A stretch of 5,298 nt of DNA from positions 1-5,298 of the forward strand of contig QMMZ01000190.1 of assembly GCA_003647525.1 (NCBI GenBank), in the 5' to 3' direction. The DNA comes from Deltaproteobacteria bacterium. Lineage in GTDB: Bacteria > Desulfobacterota > Desulfobacteria > Desulfobacterales > ETH-SRB1. Made by a program: the position numbers and the translations under genes. The notes under the pieces are model-generated. The model was not told the DNA's origin. It was given only the letters and a program-made list of their open reading frames with translations, and did no database searches. Within the stretch, counting starts at the first letter, position 1. Each line of letters starts with the position of its first letter. This document shows positions 1 through 5,298 of the stretch, in pieces.

Positions 1-1
1 A

Positions 2-214
2 AAAATTGCTGAGGCCATGAAACTGTATGCCAATAAAGATGTTCCGGTTTTGATCATCATTAGCCAGGCAGATGGAATTGTTGATTATGACAAGCCAACA
101 ACCATCGAAAATTATTTAAACTTTGTGAAAGATCAGAAAAGCTATACCAACAAAATCCACGATGTGAAATTTGATGAGTATGGTCAGATTACTGAACTTG
201 AATTAATTAAATAA
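2..214 (+). CDS. 3' end of an unrecognised protein gene (5' partial)
   Basis: The frame is open from the left edge and ends at TAA 212-214, giving at least 71 residues. An ATG lies at position 17, but the codons before it (K-I-A-E-A) read smoothly into an amphipathic helix running to residue LYAN, so this Met is more likely internal and the gene starts upstream of the window. The visible part alternates a helix, a hydrophobic strand (VPVLIIIS), a polar loop with DYDKPTT, a helix (ENYLNFVKDQ), and a closing strand whose last residues are ITELELIK. This suggests the C-terminal part of a small alpha/beta domain; no signal peptide or membrane segment is visible in this part. I do not recognise the family. 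The stop lies 8 nt before the next ATG, so it is probably in one operon with the 192-aa exported protein gene. The coding call is firm; the function is unknown. Confidence 0.75.
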   Translation, partial: KIAEAMKLYANKDVPVLIIISQADGIVDYDKPTTIENYLNFVKDQKSYTNKIHDVKFDEYGQITELELIK

Positions 215-222
215 CAGCAAAT

Positions 223-801
223 ATGAAAACGAAAATATTTTTTATAGCTATTGTGTTTGTTTCTTTTGGATTACAGGCCATAGCACAAGATGAAATAAGC
301 CCTGAGCGGAAACAAGCCATTGATAGTTTAGCACTGGAAAAAGTACGTGACCTGAGTAAATATATCAGCCTGATTGGTGACAAAGGAACAGAATTTTCAG
401 AAGCAAACAGGGTGATTGACCGTGCCGAAGAGTTGTTTATGGAAGACAGTGAAATTGGCGTATCCTCAATTTACCGGGAAGAAGTCAATTATTATACCGT
501 TAGAAAATACCTTGAGCGTTTGATGCGCCTAAATTACAACAAGGTAGATATTGAATGGTATAAAATTCAATATGTTAGTGACCTTGAACGCCAACCTGAT
601 GGAACGTATGTTGGTGTGATTACTGTATTCCAGAAATTCTCCGGATATGACAAAGAAGGAAATCTGGTTTACCAGGATGTTACCAAAAAGGATATCACCG
701 TTTATGTAGAACGCAAAGAAACCCAGATCGCCGGGCGTTTAATCGGTTTCTGGGATGTGCTCTTAGGTGATATCCGGGTTAAGGAAACAACAAAAGAGTA
801 A
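223..801 (+). CDS. Exported hypothetical protein resembling the N-terminal domain of the downstream LRR protein
   Basis: 192 residues. Residues 1-21 form a signal peptide: K2/K4, a hydrophobic core (IFFIAIVFVSFGL), then A19-I20-A21 with Q22 next, so the mature protein probably begins at Gln in the periplasm or at the cell surface. There is no lipobox, no later membrane segment and no T9SS tail. The mature part is about 75 residues of charged helix (30-105) followed by beta strands (106-187), including a GYDKEGNLVYQDVTKKDITV stretch at 141-160. By eye it aligns along its length with residues about 38-177 of the 873-aa LRR protein: V-x2-L-x-KY near the start, RE-V before a helix with YL, then KV-x-EW/EF, a KKDITVYVE-like strand and a final DI-x-V/KIVSI strand. 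It stops about where the LRR protein starts its first Trp linker. ATG 223 is chosen because it places the signal peptide at the N terminus and lies 8 nt after the previous stop. Function unknown; a paralogous sensing or binding domain is my inference. Confidence 0.85.
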   Translation: MKTKIFFIAIVFVSFGLQAIAQDEISPERKQAIDSLALEKVRDLSKYISLIGDKGTEFSEANRVIDRAEELFMEDSEIGVSSIYREEVNYYTVRKYLERLMRLNYNKVDIEWYKIQYVSDLERQPDGTYVGVITVFQKFSGYDKEGNLVYQDVTKKDITVYVERKETQIAGRLIGFWDVLLGDIRVKETTKE

Positions 802-834
802 AATAATTTAGTTAAACTTCATTTTTGATAAATA

Positions 835-858
835 GCTGCCTGGATAATTTCAGGCAGC
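835..858 (+). terminator. Intrinsic terminator-like hairpin after the 192-aa gene
   Basis: GCTGCCTGGA at 835-844 pairs with TTCAGGCAGC at 849-858 around a 4-nt TAAT loop: ten pairs, one of them G-U, and G/C-rich at the base. The following bases (ATTTGTTATATT, 859-870) are T-rich but not an unbroken T run, so it may terminate incompletely. It sits 33 nt after the stop at 801 and 30 nt before the next ATG, dividing this stretch into two transcription units. There are no genes in 802-888. Confidence 0.7.
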
Positions 859-888
859 ATTTGTTATATTATAATACGGGGTAGATAT

Positions 889-1761
889 ATGTTAAAAACA
901 ATATTGATACAATTTTTTCACAAAATCCAGTTGTTGAAAGTTTTGGTGCTTTTTGGTATTATTTCAGCATGTATTCCGGGATATTCCCAGGGTAGCCTCA
1001 GTTCCATAACCGGTGATGAGAGTGAGTTGTATGCCGAAACCAAACAAGTTAATCAGTTTTTTAAGAGGTTCAATAATGAGGAAGACCGACTAGGTGAAAG
1101 ATATTATCCTGGCGACAGTAAATACAGAGATAGTGAATTCAGGAATGTATATTTGAATATGTTGTTTGATTTGCAAAACTCAAACATTGATAAAGATTTA
1201 AAGAACAAGTTTATTAAAGATGTTACAGAGATTGAATCTCCTGAGTTTATTGATTTTCATGGTGGATTCTGGTTTGCAGAACTTGCTTCAACATTCACTT
1301 ATTATGGAGCCACCGAAAATTTATTGTTGTTTTTGCAGCTGGAAGATGAAAGACTGGGATCAAAATGGATCATTACCAACGTGTATTTTAATAAGTTTTT
1401 GCGGAATTTTTATAAAGGTGAAGACGATGTTGTTGATAAGTCATTTTTGCATCCAATGAGTCATGAGCTTGACTTCATGAATATTTATAAAGCATTCAAA
1501 GACAATAAGTATATTGAGTATTACGCCAGCCAAACCTTTAAACCAGACTACCTCACATTGTTATTTTATGAGTTGAAAATGGGGAATATGAGCTATGAAA
1601 GTATTGGCCAGTTGAAATTCCATTTTTTTCAAATAGATGGCTGGTATTTTGAAGTTTCGTATTTTAACAGATCAGGAAATAATTCGGGATGGCTCATCTC
1701 GAAATTATATAAAATTGATGAGCAGGATAAAGAAGAGTTAATAAAATTTTATTTGCCTTGA
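889..1761 (+). CDS. Exported hypothetical protein, first gene of the LRR protein operon
   Basis: 290 residues. An N-terminal export signal spans about residues 1-33, with basic residues up to K17, the core VLVLFGIISA, and G31-Y32-S33 before Q34. ISAC at 25-28 also fits a lipobox, so lipidation at C28 is possible, but Q34 in the Bacteroidota signal peptidase I style makes SPI cleavage about as likely. The mature part starts with a helix (ELYAETKQVNQFFKRFNNEED, from residue 46) and a YYPGD turn (72-76). Distinctive segments follow: FHGGFWFAE (123-131), a strand pair to GSKWIITNVYF (157-167), FLHPMSHELDFMNIY (186-200), and an aromatic-rich end FHFFQIDGWYFEVSYFNR (244-261) plus GWLISKLYKI (267-276). 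The helix-then-curved-sheet order could fit an NTF2-like fold, but that is a guess. I recognise no catalytic motif. ATG 889 is the only start giving the signal peptide. The stop codon overlaps the LRR gene's start, implying a joint role. A spurious 79-residue frame lies inside it (1220-1459). Confidence 0.85.
   Translation: MLKTILIQFFHKIQLLKVLVLFGIISACIPGYSQGSLSSITGDESELYAETKQVNQFFKRFNNEEDRLGERYYPGDSKYRDSEFRNVYLNMLFDLQNSNIDKDLKNKFIKDVTEIESPEFIDFHGGFWFAELASTFTYYGATENLLLFLQLEDERLGSKWIITNVYFNKFLRNFYKGEDDVVDKSFLHPMSHELDFMNIYKAFKDNKYIEYYASQTFKPDYLTLLFYELKMGNMSYESIGQLKFHFFQIDGWYFEVSYFNRSGNNSGWLISKLYKIDEQDKEELIKFYLP
1758..1761 (+). other. TTGA stop/start overlap coupling the two genes
   Basis: The bases TTGA contain the TTG start of the LRR gene (1758-1760) and the TGA stop of the 290-aa gene (1759-1761). 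TTG is chosen because the next codons, AAA AAA TCT, begin a textbook signal peptide (KKSTLLLSVILLVIF). The frame is closed by TAA at 1728-1730, with no ATG or GTG in between; the first downstream in-frame ATG is codon 51, which would remove the signal peptide. The purine-rich AGAAGAG (1731-1737) is too far upstream to be a normal Shine-Dalgarno site. Ribosomes finishing the upstream gene probably reinitiate here. Confidence 0.75.
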
Positions 1762-4379
1762 AAAAATCTACACTATTATTATCAGTTATTTTACTTGTAA
1801 TTTTTCCTTTGTGCTCAATAGCACAGAATAACACAGAACTATCAAGTGATGATGTTGAAAATTACAAAAAGCAGGTAACCAGTCTGGTTAAATACCTTGA
1901 AGAGACGATGAATTTTCTGGGTGATCCCACCAATGTTGCCAAGGAAAAAGAAATTGTGGTAAACGAAACTTATTTAAAAATATTTAAAGACGATAAGGTA
2001 CAAATAGAAGATGACCTGGATGCAAAGAGAGAAGTCCCTTTGAGAAAAGATGTGCAGGCATATTTGAAGGATATTCAGTTCTTTTATCGAAATGTAAAGT
2101 TTGAATTTTTGATTGCTGATATCAGCCATTTTGTAAATGAAGGGAATTTGCATTTTTTCAAAGTCTCCTTTAACCGAAATCTGGATGGAATAACAATAGA
2201 AGGGGATACTGTTCAAAATCGTAAAGCCCGGTTTATGGAAATTAACCTGGATATTGCATCAACTGATTTGAAGATCGTCAGCATTTATACAACTAAATTA
2301 AACGAAAAAGAAGAAAATCGTCAATGGTGGATTAGCTTACCGGTTGAATGGAAAAAAGTATTTGGTGAAAACATTTATTTTCAGGACTCCATACGATTGT
2401 CCGACATTTCATACTTTGCTGATAGCCTTGTGATCACCTATACTGATAAAGTTGAAGAAATTATAGTCGCTGATTCTTTATTGAATTATGACATTGAACT
2501 ACCGGAAGAAAGACAATCAATTTCAAATTCTGCTGCTTCTTATGATACCAACTATTTTGATTCGGAAATTATATTTGTTAAACTGGCAGCAATACTAAAG
2601 CAACAAGAAATAGATATTTCTAACAATGAAAATATCAGGTATTTGAATCCTTTGTCAGAATTAACAGAATTAACCAAAGTTAATTGTTCCAATACCCTGG
2701 TCAGTAATCTTTTTCCTGTACGCAATTTAAATGATCTTGAAATACTCGACTGTTCACAAACTCCGGTTGCAGATTTAACGCCTATGCAATATTCAAACAC
2801 CCTGAAAGAGTTGAATTGTGGCTATACATTGGTTACTGATATGACTCCAATCGCCGGTCTGGTTAACCTGGAAATAGTAGAGTGTGAAGGAATTAAAATT
2901 ACAGATCTTGATTTCTCAGAAGAACTGATAAACTTGAAGAGGCTCAATTGTGGCAAAACCAAAATACATGGTGTTGATCAACTTGCGAATCTGAACTCAT
3001 TGGAACACCTGGATGTTTCCGGAACCAGCATAAGTGACTTGAGCCCTTTGGATTCGCTGGAAAGTTTATTGTACCTGAATTGTGAGAATAGTGAAATCAC
3101 TTCACTCGAATCCATCAATAAAATTCCAAACATACAAATTCTTCGCATTAGCAATACCGAAGTAAATAGTTTGAAAGAACTAACCAATGTTGAAGGTTTG
3201 AAAAAGATTTATTGCGACAATACAGGTATTGCCCGTGAGGAAATTATTGAGTTTATGCGTGATAATCCGGGAACACTTGTAATATTTGTTTCTGAAGAAT
3301 TGATGCTGGGCTGGAAAGAACTGGAGCAGCCATGGAAAGATGTTATTCAGTCAATTACAGGTATAGGAGATGATCCTACAAAAGAAGAATTGCATACTGT
3401 ATTGAAAATTGAAGAACTGGACCTGTCTGGGAATACTGAAATTTCTACTTTAAGACCTGTACGTGCTATCTATAATCTGAAGCGATTAAATGTTTCCTCA
3501 ATGGCAGTGAAGGATTTTTATTTTATTGGAGAAGCCATAAAATTAGAATGGTTGGATGTTTCAAATAATCCCATCGATAGTATTTCTTATTTAGGCAATT
3601 TGAAACAATTGAAGGAATTAAAAATTGAGCATACAAACATCACTTCGCTTGAATCGTTGGGAAGTTTACAAAAATTAAACTTTGTTTATGCTGATAGTTC
3701 TGAAATTGATGAAAAAGCAGCATATCAACTCAGAGATTTAAATCCCAATTGTGTGGTTGTATTTAATACCAATGAATTAGATAATTGGTGGAAAGAATTG
3801 CCAGAATCATGGAAAGCTTTCTTCACGGAAGCATATACTTTACAGTCACCCCCCAATACGGAAGAGTTGCATACACTGATATTCCAGGATTCAATATTGA
3901 TAAAGAACAATAGTCAGATAAAAGATTTGAATCCGGTGTCAAATATCAAAGGATTAAAAAAATTAACTTTTGTAGGTACACAAATCAGTTTGCTGGATCC
4001 TATCGTAGGATTGAAAAACCTGATAGAGTTATACTGTAGTCAAAGTCCTGTAAATAATTTGGTGCCATTGGCTGGCCTGACCAATTTGAATACGCTTGAT
4101 ATAGAAAATACAGCCGTAACTGATATATCATCGCTCGAAATGCTTACTAATTTGCAGCAGTTAAATTGTTCGGGAACACAAATAAAATCTTTGAAGCCCA
4201 TATCAGCATTGACCACTCTTGAAGTTATTAAGTTGAATAACACGGCTATTAAATCATTAAAACCGCTTCAGGCTTTGACCAATTTGAAGAGTATTGAGTG
4301 TTATAATACAAGGATTTCGGCCAAGAATGTTGAGCAATTTAAAAAGTCAAATCCCAACTGTGAAGTAGTATATTATTGA
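1758..4379 (+). CDS. Large exported leucine-rich-repeat protein with three LRR modules
   Basis: 873 residues, TTG start. The signal peptide covers residues 1-22 (KKS, then LLLSVILLVIFPLCS), ending S20-I21-A22 before Q23. Residues about 24-185 form an alpha/beta N-terminal domain resembling the upstream 192-aa protein. Three modules follow, each opened by a Trp linker with W-x6-W: WWISLPVEWKKVF (190-202), WKELEQPWKDVI (519-530) and WWKELPESWKAFF (677-689). LRR block 1 has anchors at 287, 310, then every 22 residues to 486; block 2 at 556, 579, 601, 623, 645; block 3 at 715, 738, then every 22 to 848: about 22 repeats in all. The consensus is L.NL..L+CS.T.I..L.P+, the SDS22/internalin-like bacterial type. 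Each block ends in a helical cap with NP 18 residues after the last anchor (504, 663, 866) and a VVF/VVY-like strand. No catalytic domain, T9SS tail, lipobox or C-terminal anchor is seen, so it is probably periplasmic or released. LRRs of this kind bind proteins; the ligand is unknown. It is coupled to the 290-aa gene. Confidence 0.93.
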   Translation: MKKSTLLLSVILLVIFPLCSIAQNNTELSSDDVENYKKQVTSLVKYLEETMNFLGDPTNVAKEKEIVVNETYLKIFKDDKVQIEDDLDAKREVPLRKDVQAYLKDIQFFYRNVKFEFLIADISHFVNEGNLHFFKVSFNRNLDGITIEGDTVQNRKARFMEINLDIASTDLKIVSIYTTKLNEKEENRQWWISLPVEWKKVFGENIYFQDSIRLSDISYFADSLVITYTDKVEEIIVADSLLNYDIELPEERQSISNSAASYDTNYFDSEIIFVKLAAILKQQEIDISNNENIRYLNPLSELTELTKVNCSNTLVSNLFPVRNLNDLEILDCSQTPVADLTPMQYSNTLKELNCGYTLVTDMTPIAGLVNLEIVECEGIKITDLDFSEELINLKRLNCGKTKIHGVDQLANLNSLEHLDVSGTSISDLSPLDSLESLLYLNCENSEITSLESINKIPNIQILRISNTEVNSLKELTNVEGLKKIYCDNTGIAREEIIEFMRDNPGTLVIFVSEELMLGWKELEQPWKDVIQSITGIGDDPTKEELHTVLKIEELDLSGNTEISTLRPVRAIYNLKRLNVSSMAVKDFYFIGEAIKLEWLDVSNNPIDSISYLGNLKQLKELKIEHTNITSLESLGSLQKLNFVYADSSEIDEKAAYQLRDLNPNCVVVFNTNELDNWWKELPESWKAFFTEAYTLQSPPNTEELHTLIFQDSILIKNNSQIKDLNPVSNIKGLKKLTFVGTQISLLDPIVGLKNLIELYCSQSPVNNLVPLAGLTNLNTLDIENTAVTDISSLEMLTNLQQLNCSGTQIKSLKPISALTTLEVIKLNNTAIKSLKPLQALTNLKSIECYNTRISAKNVEQFKKSNPNCEVVYY
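2598..3287 (+). repeat. LRR block 1, ten tandem 22/23-residue repeats
   Basis: Codes residues about 281-510 of the LRR protein. Anchor residues fall at I287, C310, C332, C354, C376, C398, V420, C442, I464 and C486: the first step is 23 residues and all the others exactly 22 (66 bp). Seven of ten anchors are Cys, in motifs such as VNCSNT, LNCGYT and LNCENS. The cap runs from about 490 to 510 with NP at 503-504. At DNA level the copies are diverged, so this is an old protein repeat rather than a recent DNA duplication. Confidence 0.9.
3405..3764 (+). repeat. LRR block 2, five repeats without cysteine
   Basis: Codes residues about 550-669. Anchors are L556, V579, I623-class residues at 22-residue steps (556, 579, 601, 623, 645), again with 23 for the first step. 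None is Cys, unlike blocks 1 and 3. The cap contains NPNC at 662-665 followed by VVVF. The block is preceded by the linker at 519-530 and by KEELHTVLK (542-550), which matches TEELHTLIF before block 3. Confidence 0.88.
3882..4376 (+). repeat. LRR block 3, seven repeats ending at the C terminus
   Basis: Codes residues about 709-873. Anchors are I715, V738, C760, I782, C804, L826 and C848, so Cys alternates with aliphatic residues every second repeat. The final cap has NPNC at 865-868 and VVYY, which are the last residues of the protein; the solenoid therefore closes with no tail beyond it. It includes the most regular repeats, for example LTNLQQLNCSGTQIKSLKPI. Confidence 0.9.
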
Positions 4380-4405
4380 AAATTCGCTTAATTGTTATAA
4401 TTTCG
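4376..4405 (+). promoter_or_regulatory. Candidate Bacteroidota-type promoter for the pyrophosphatase gene
   Basis: TTG at 4376-4378 and TAATTTCG at 4398-4405 (consensus TAnnTTTG, one mismatch) are separated by 19 nt, matching the -33/-7 arrangement described for Bacteroidota. Transcription would begin near 4411-4413, leaving a leader of about 25 nt before ATG 4437. The -33 element overlaps the LRR gene's stop codon (4377-4379). No terminator hairpin is evident between the two genes, so readthrough from the LRR operon is also possible. Confidence 0.5.
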
Positions 4406-4436
4406 CAGAATAATAAACCCTTCAAAATATAAGGAA

Positions 4437-5111
4437 ATGTCTTCAAACAAATTAATGGACCCCATTGGCAAATTGATGGGATTAAGATATAAGTCGCATC
4501 CATGGCATGGTGTGGATATTGGAAAAGATGCCCCTGAAGTTATTATCAGTTATATAGAAATGGTTCCTACTGATACCGTAAAGTATGAGGTGGATAAGGA
4601 AACCGGCTATTTGAAAATTGATCGTCCCCAAAGATATTCTAATGTTATCCCGGCACTATATGGATTTATTCCACAAACATTTAGTGGCGATACTGTGGCT
4701 GAATATTGTATGGAAAAAACTGGGAAGAAGGATATTAAAGGTGATGCTGACCCAATTGATATTTGTGTATTAACCGAAAAGGAAATCGTTCATGGTGACA
4801 TCCTTGCCCGCGTTAGGCCAATTGGTGGATTCAGGATGATTGATGGAAATGAATCGGATGATAAGCTGGTAGCTGTATTGAATAATGATGCTGTTTATAG
4901 TGGATATAAAGATATTTCAGATTGCCCGCCTATGGTAATCGACAGGTTGAAGCACTATTTTCTAACATATAAAGATCTTCCCGGAAATCCACGTGATGTT
5001 GAAATTACAGATGTGTTTGGTATCGCTGAAGCTCATGAAATCATCAGACGGTCACAGCTGGATTATCAGCAAAAATTTGAAAAGTTAGGGAATATTTTAT
5101 CCTACGTTTAG
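4437..5111 (+). CDS. ppa: Inorganic pyrophosphatase, family I (soluble)
   Basis: 224 residues, cytoplasmic. It hydrolyses diphosphate to two phosphates, which drives biosynthetic reactions releasing PPi (DNA, RNA, protein, activated sugars), using Mg2+. Active-site residues can be matched to the E. coli enzyme: E41 (E20), K49 (K29), E51 (E31), R63 (R43), Y75 (Y55), the metal-binding DADPID motif with D103, D105 and D108 (D65/D67/D70), D136 (D97), D141 (D102), K143 (K104), and Y178-K179 (Y141-K142). Two features mark a long subtype, which I recall as typical of Chlamydia and Bacteroidota: an insertion of about 18 residues between Y75 and D103, and the N-terminal HPWHG motif (21-25). Isoleucine I71 stands where E. 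coli has Y51, and Ala104 replaces the usual Gly in D-G-D-P; neither removes a metal ligand. ATG 4437 gives a start fitting this subtype; AAGGAA just before it is too close to be a normal ribosome-binding site. There is no signal peptide. It probably forms its own transcription unit and is unrelated to the LRR system. Confidence 0.97.
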   Translation: MSSNKLMDPIGKLMGLRYKSHPWHGVDIGKDAPEVIISYIEMVPTDTVKYEVDKETGYLKIDRPQRYSNVIPALYGFIPQTFSGDTVAEYCMEKTGKKDIKGDADPIDICVLTEKEIVHGDILARVRPIGGFRMIDGNESDDKLVAVLNNDAVYSGYKDISDCPPMVIDRLKHYFLTYKDLPGNPRDVEITDVFGIAEAHEIIRRSQLDYQQKFEKLGNILSYV

Positions 5112-5129
5112 AAACATTCTTTAAAAACA

Positions 5130-5174
5130 AAAAAAGGGTATTTTGGATTTTAAATTTCCAGAATACCCTTTTTT
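5130..5174. terminator. Bidirectional intrinsic terminator between convergent genes
   Basis: 5130-5147 (AAAAAAGGGTATTTTGGA) pairs with 5157-5174 (TCCAGAATACCCTTTTTT) in an 18-bp stem with one G-U pair and a 9-nt loop at 5148-5156. On the + strand the stem ends in TTTTTTATT. On the minus strand it ends in a T tract from the A runs at 5123-5135. It begins 18 nt after the pyrophosphatase stop and lies 22 nt past the stop of the minus-strand gene, so it can end both transcripts. Confidence 0.88.
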
Positions 5175-5196
5175 ATTAAGTATAATTTCGGTAATA

Positions 5197-5298
5197 TTAT
5201 TCCACAATCATTTTCTTAGTAATTGTTGTTTCACCTGCTCTTACAGTGTAGAAATAAATACCAGGAGTTAGTTTTGAACCATCTATGGTCAAAGTGTT
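5197..5298 (-). CDS. C-terminal end of a T9SS-secreted protein (type A sorting domain, partial)
   Basis: Read on the minus strand from the right edge, the frame gives 33 residues before TAA (complement of 5197-5199). It starts N-T-L-T-I-D-G-S-K, then LTPGIYFYTVRAG, and ends TITKKMIVE. This is the classic end of the type IX secretion type A C-terminal domain (Por_Secre_tail, TIGR04183): an L-x-PGIY turn-strand, a V-x-x-G hairpin, and a final strand with paired Lys before M-I-V. In known systems such a tail carries the protein through the outer-membrane T9SS and is then cut off, with the cargo released or attached to LPS. The cargo domain lies beyond the window, so its activity is unknown. The gene converges on the pyrophosphatase gene, with the bidirectional hairpin between them. 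The short length comes only from the window edge. Confidence 0.88.
   Translation of the reverse strand, partial: NTLTIDGSKLTPGIYFYTVRAGETTITKKMIVE

Noticed and set aside
17..19. ATG as the start of the first gene
   Set aside because: The frame stays open to the left edge and the preceding codons (K-I-A-E-A) continue the same helix, so an upstream start is more likely. There is also no signal peptide or promoter at this point.
1220..1459. 79-residue open frame on the + strand
   Set aside because: It lies wholly inside the 290-aa gene in another frame, with low-complexity, Trp/Cys/Leu-rich content typical of an out-of-frame shadow.
1740..1775. Frameshift or broken single gene joining the 290-aa and 873-aa frames
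   Set aside because: The second frame opens with its own complete signal peptide, and the first ends in a compact C terminus, so two separate proteins fit better than one split gene.
1974..4243. Five minus-strand open frames of 61-82 residues within the LRR gene
   Set aside because: All are antisense to a well-supported gene with strict 22-residue periodicity, and none shows a recognisable domain or start context.
2598..4376. 66-bp periodicity as a DNA tandem repeat or CRISPR-like array
   Set aside because: The period is in the protein (LRRs); the nucleotide copies are diverged and there are no identical repeats with unique spacers.
4431..4436. AAGGAA as a Shine-Dalgarno site for the pyrophosphatase gene
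   Set aside because: It directly abuts the ATG with no spacer, and genes of this phylum often lack Shine-Dalgarno sites.
5181..5190. TATAATTTCG, identical to the bases at the pyrophosphatase promoter -7 region
   Set aside because: There is no TTG at the -33 distance (that region is the terminator's 3' arm), and it would drive transcription antisense into the convergent gene. A chance match in AT-rich DNA is likelier.

Overview
The window looks like a piece of a Bacteroidota chromosome, probably an environmental member of Bacteroidales or a relative. The DNA is AT-rich. Three predicted exported proteins have signal peptides that each place a Gln just after the likely signal peptidase I cut. 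A minus-strand gene at the right edge ends in a type IX secretion (T9SS) type A C-terminal sorting signal. One promoter candidate resembles the TTG / TAnnTTTG consensus of this phylum, and clear Shine-Dalgarno sequences are lacking. The genus cannot be named from this sequence.

Layout: (1) positions 2-214 hold the 3' end of an unrecognised + strand gene, followed after 8 nt by (2) a 192-aa exported protein at 223-801. A strong hairpin at 835-858 closes this unit. (3) A 290-aa exported protein of unknown function (889-1761) overlaps (4) a large 873-aa exported leucine-rich-repeat protein (1758-4379) in a TTGA stop/start junction, so the two are almost certainly cotranscribed and translationally coupled. 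(5) A family I inorganic pyrophosphatase of the chlamydial/bacteroidete long type (4437-5111) follows, probably from its own promoter. (6) An 18-bp hairpin with T tracts on both strands (5130-5174) separates it from (7) a convergent minus-strand gene (5197-5298, continuing beyond the window), of which only the last 33 residues, a T9SS sorting tail, are visible.

The most interesting part is 223-4379. The 192-aa protein appears to be a stand-alone version of the N-terminal domain of the LRR protein. The LRR protein is built from three modules of one plan: a W-x6-W 'LP..WK..F' linker, a first repeat of 23 residues, a run of 22-residue repeats, and a cap with NP placed 18 residues after the last anchor. 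Modules 1 and 3 carry Cys at the anchor position of many repeats (a cysteine ladder); module 2 has none. Together with the 290-aa partner this suggests a cell-envelope protein-binding system, but no biochemical role can be assigned from sequence. The pyrophosphatase is ordinary housekeeping and probably unrelated.

No RNA gene, CRISPR array, insertion sequence, integrase or attachment site was seen, and no stretch over 300 bases lacks a gene.
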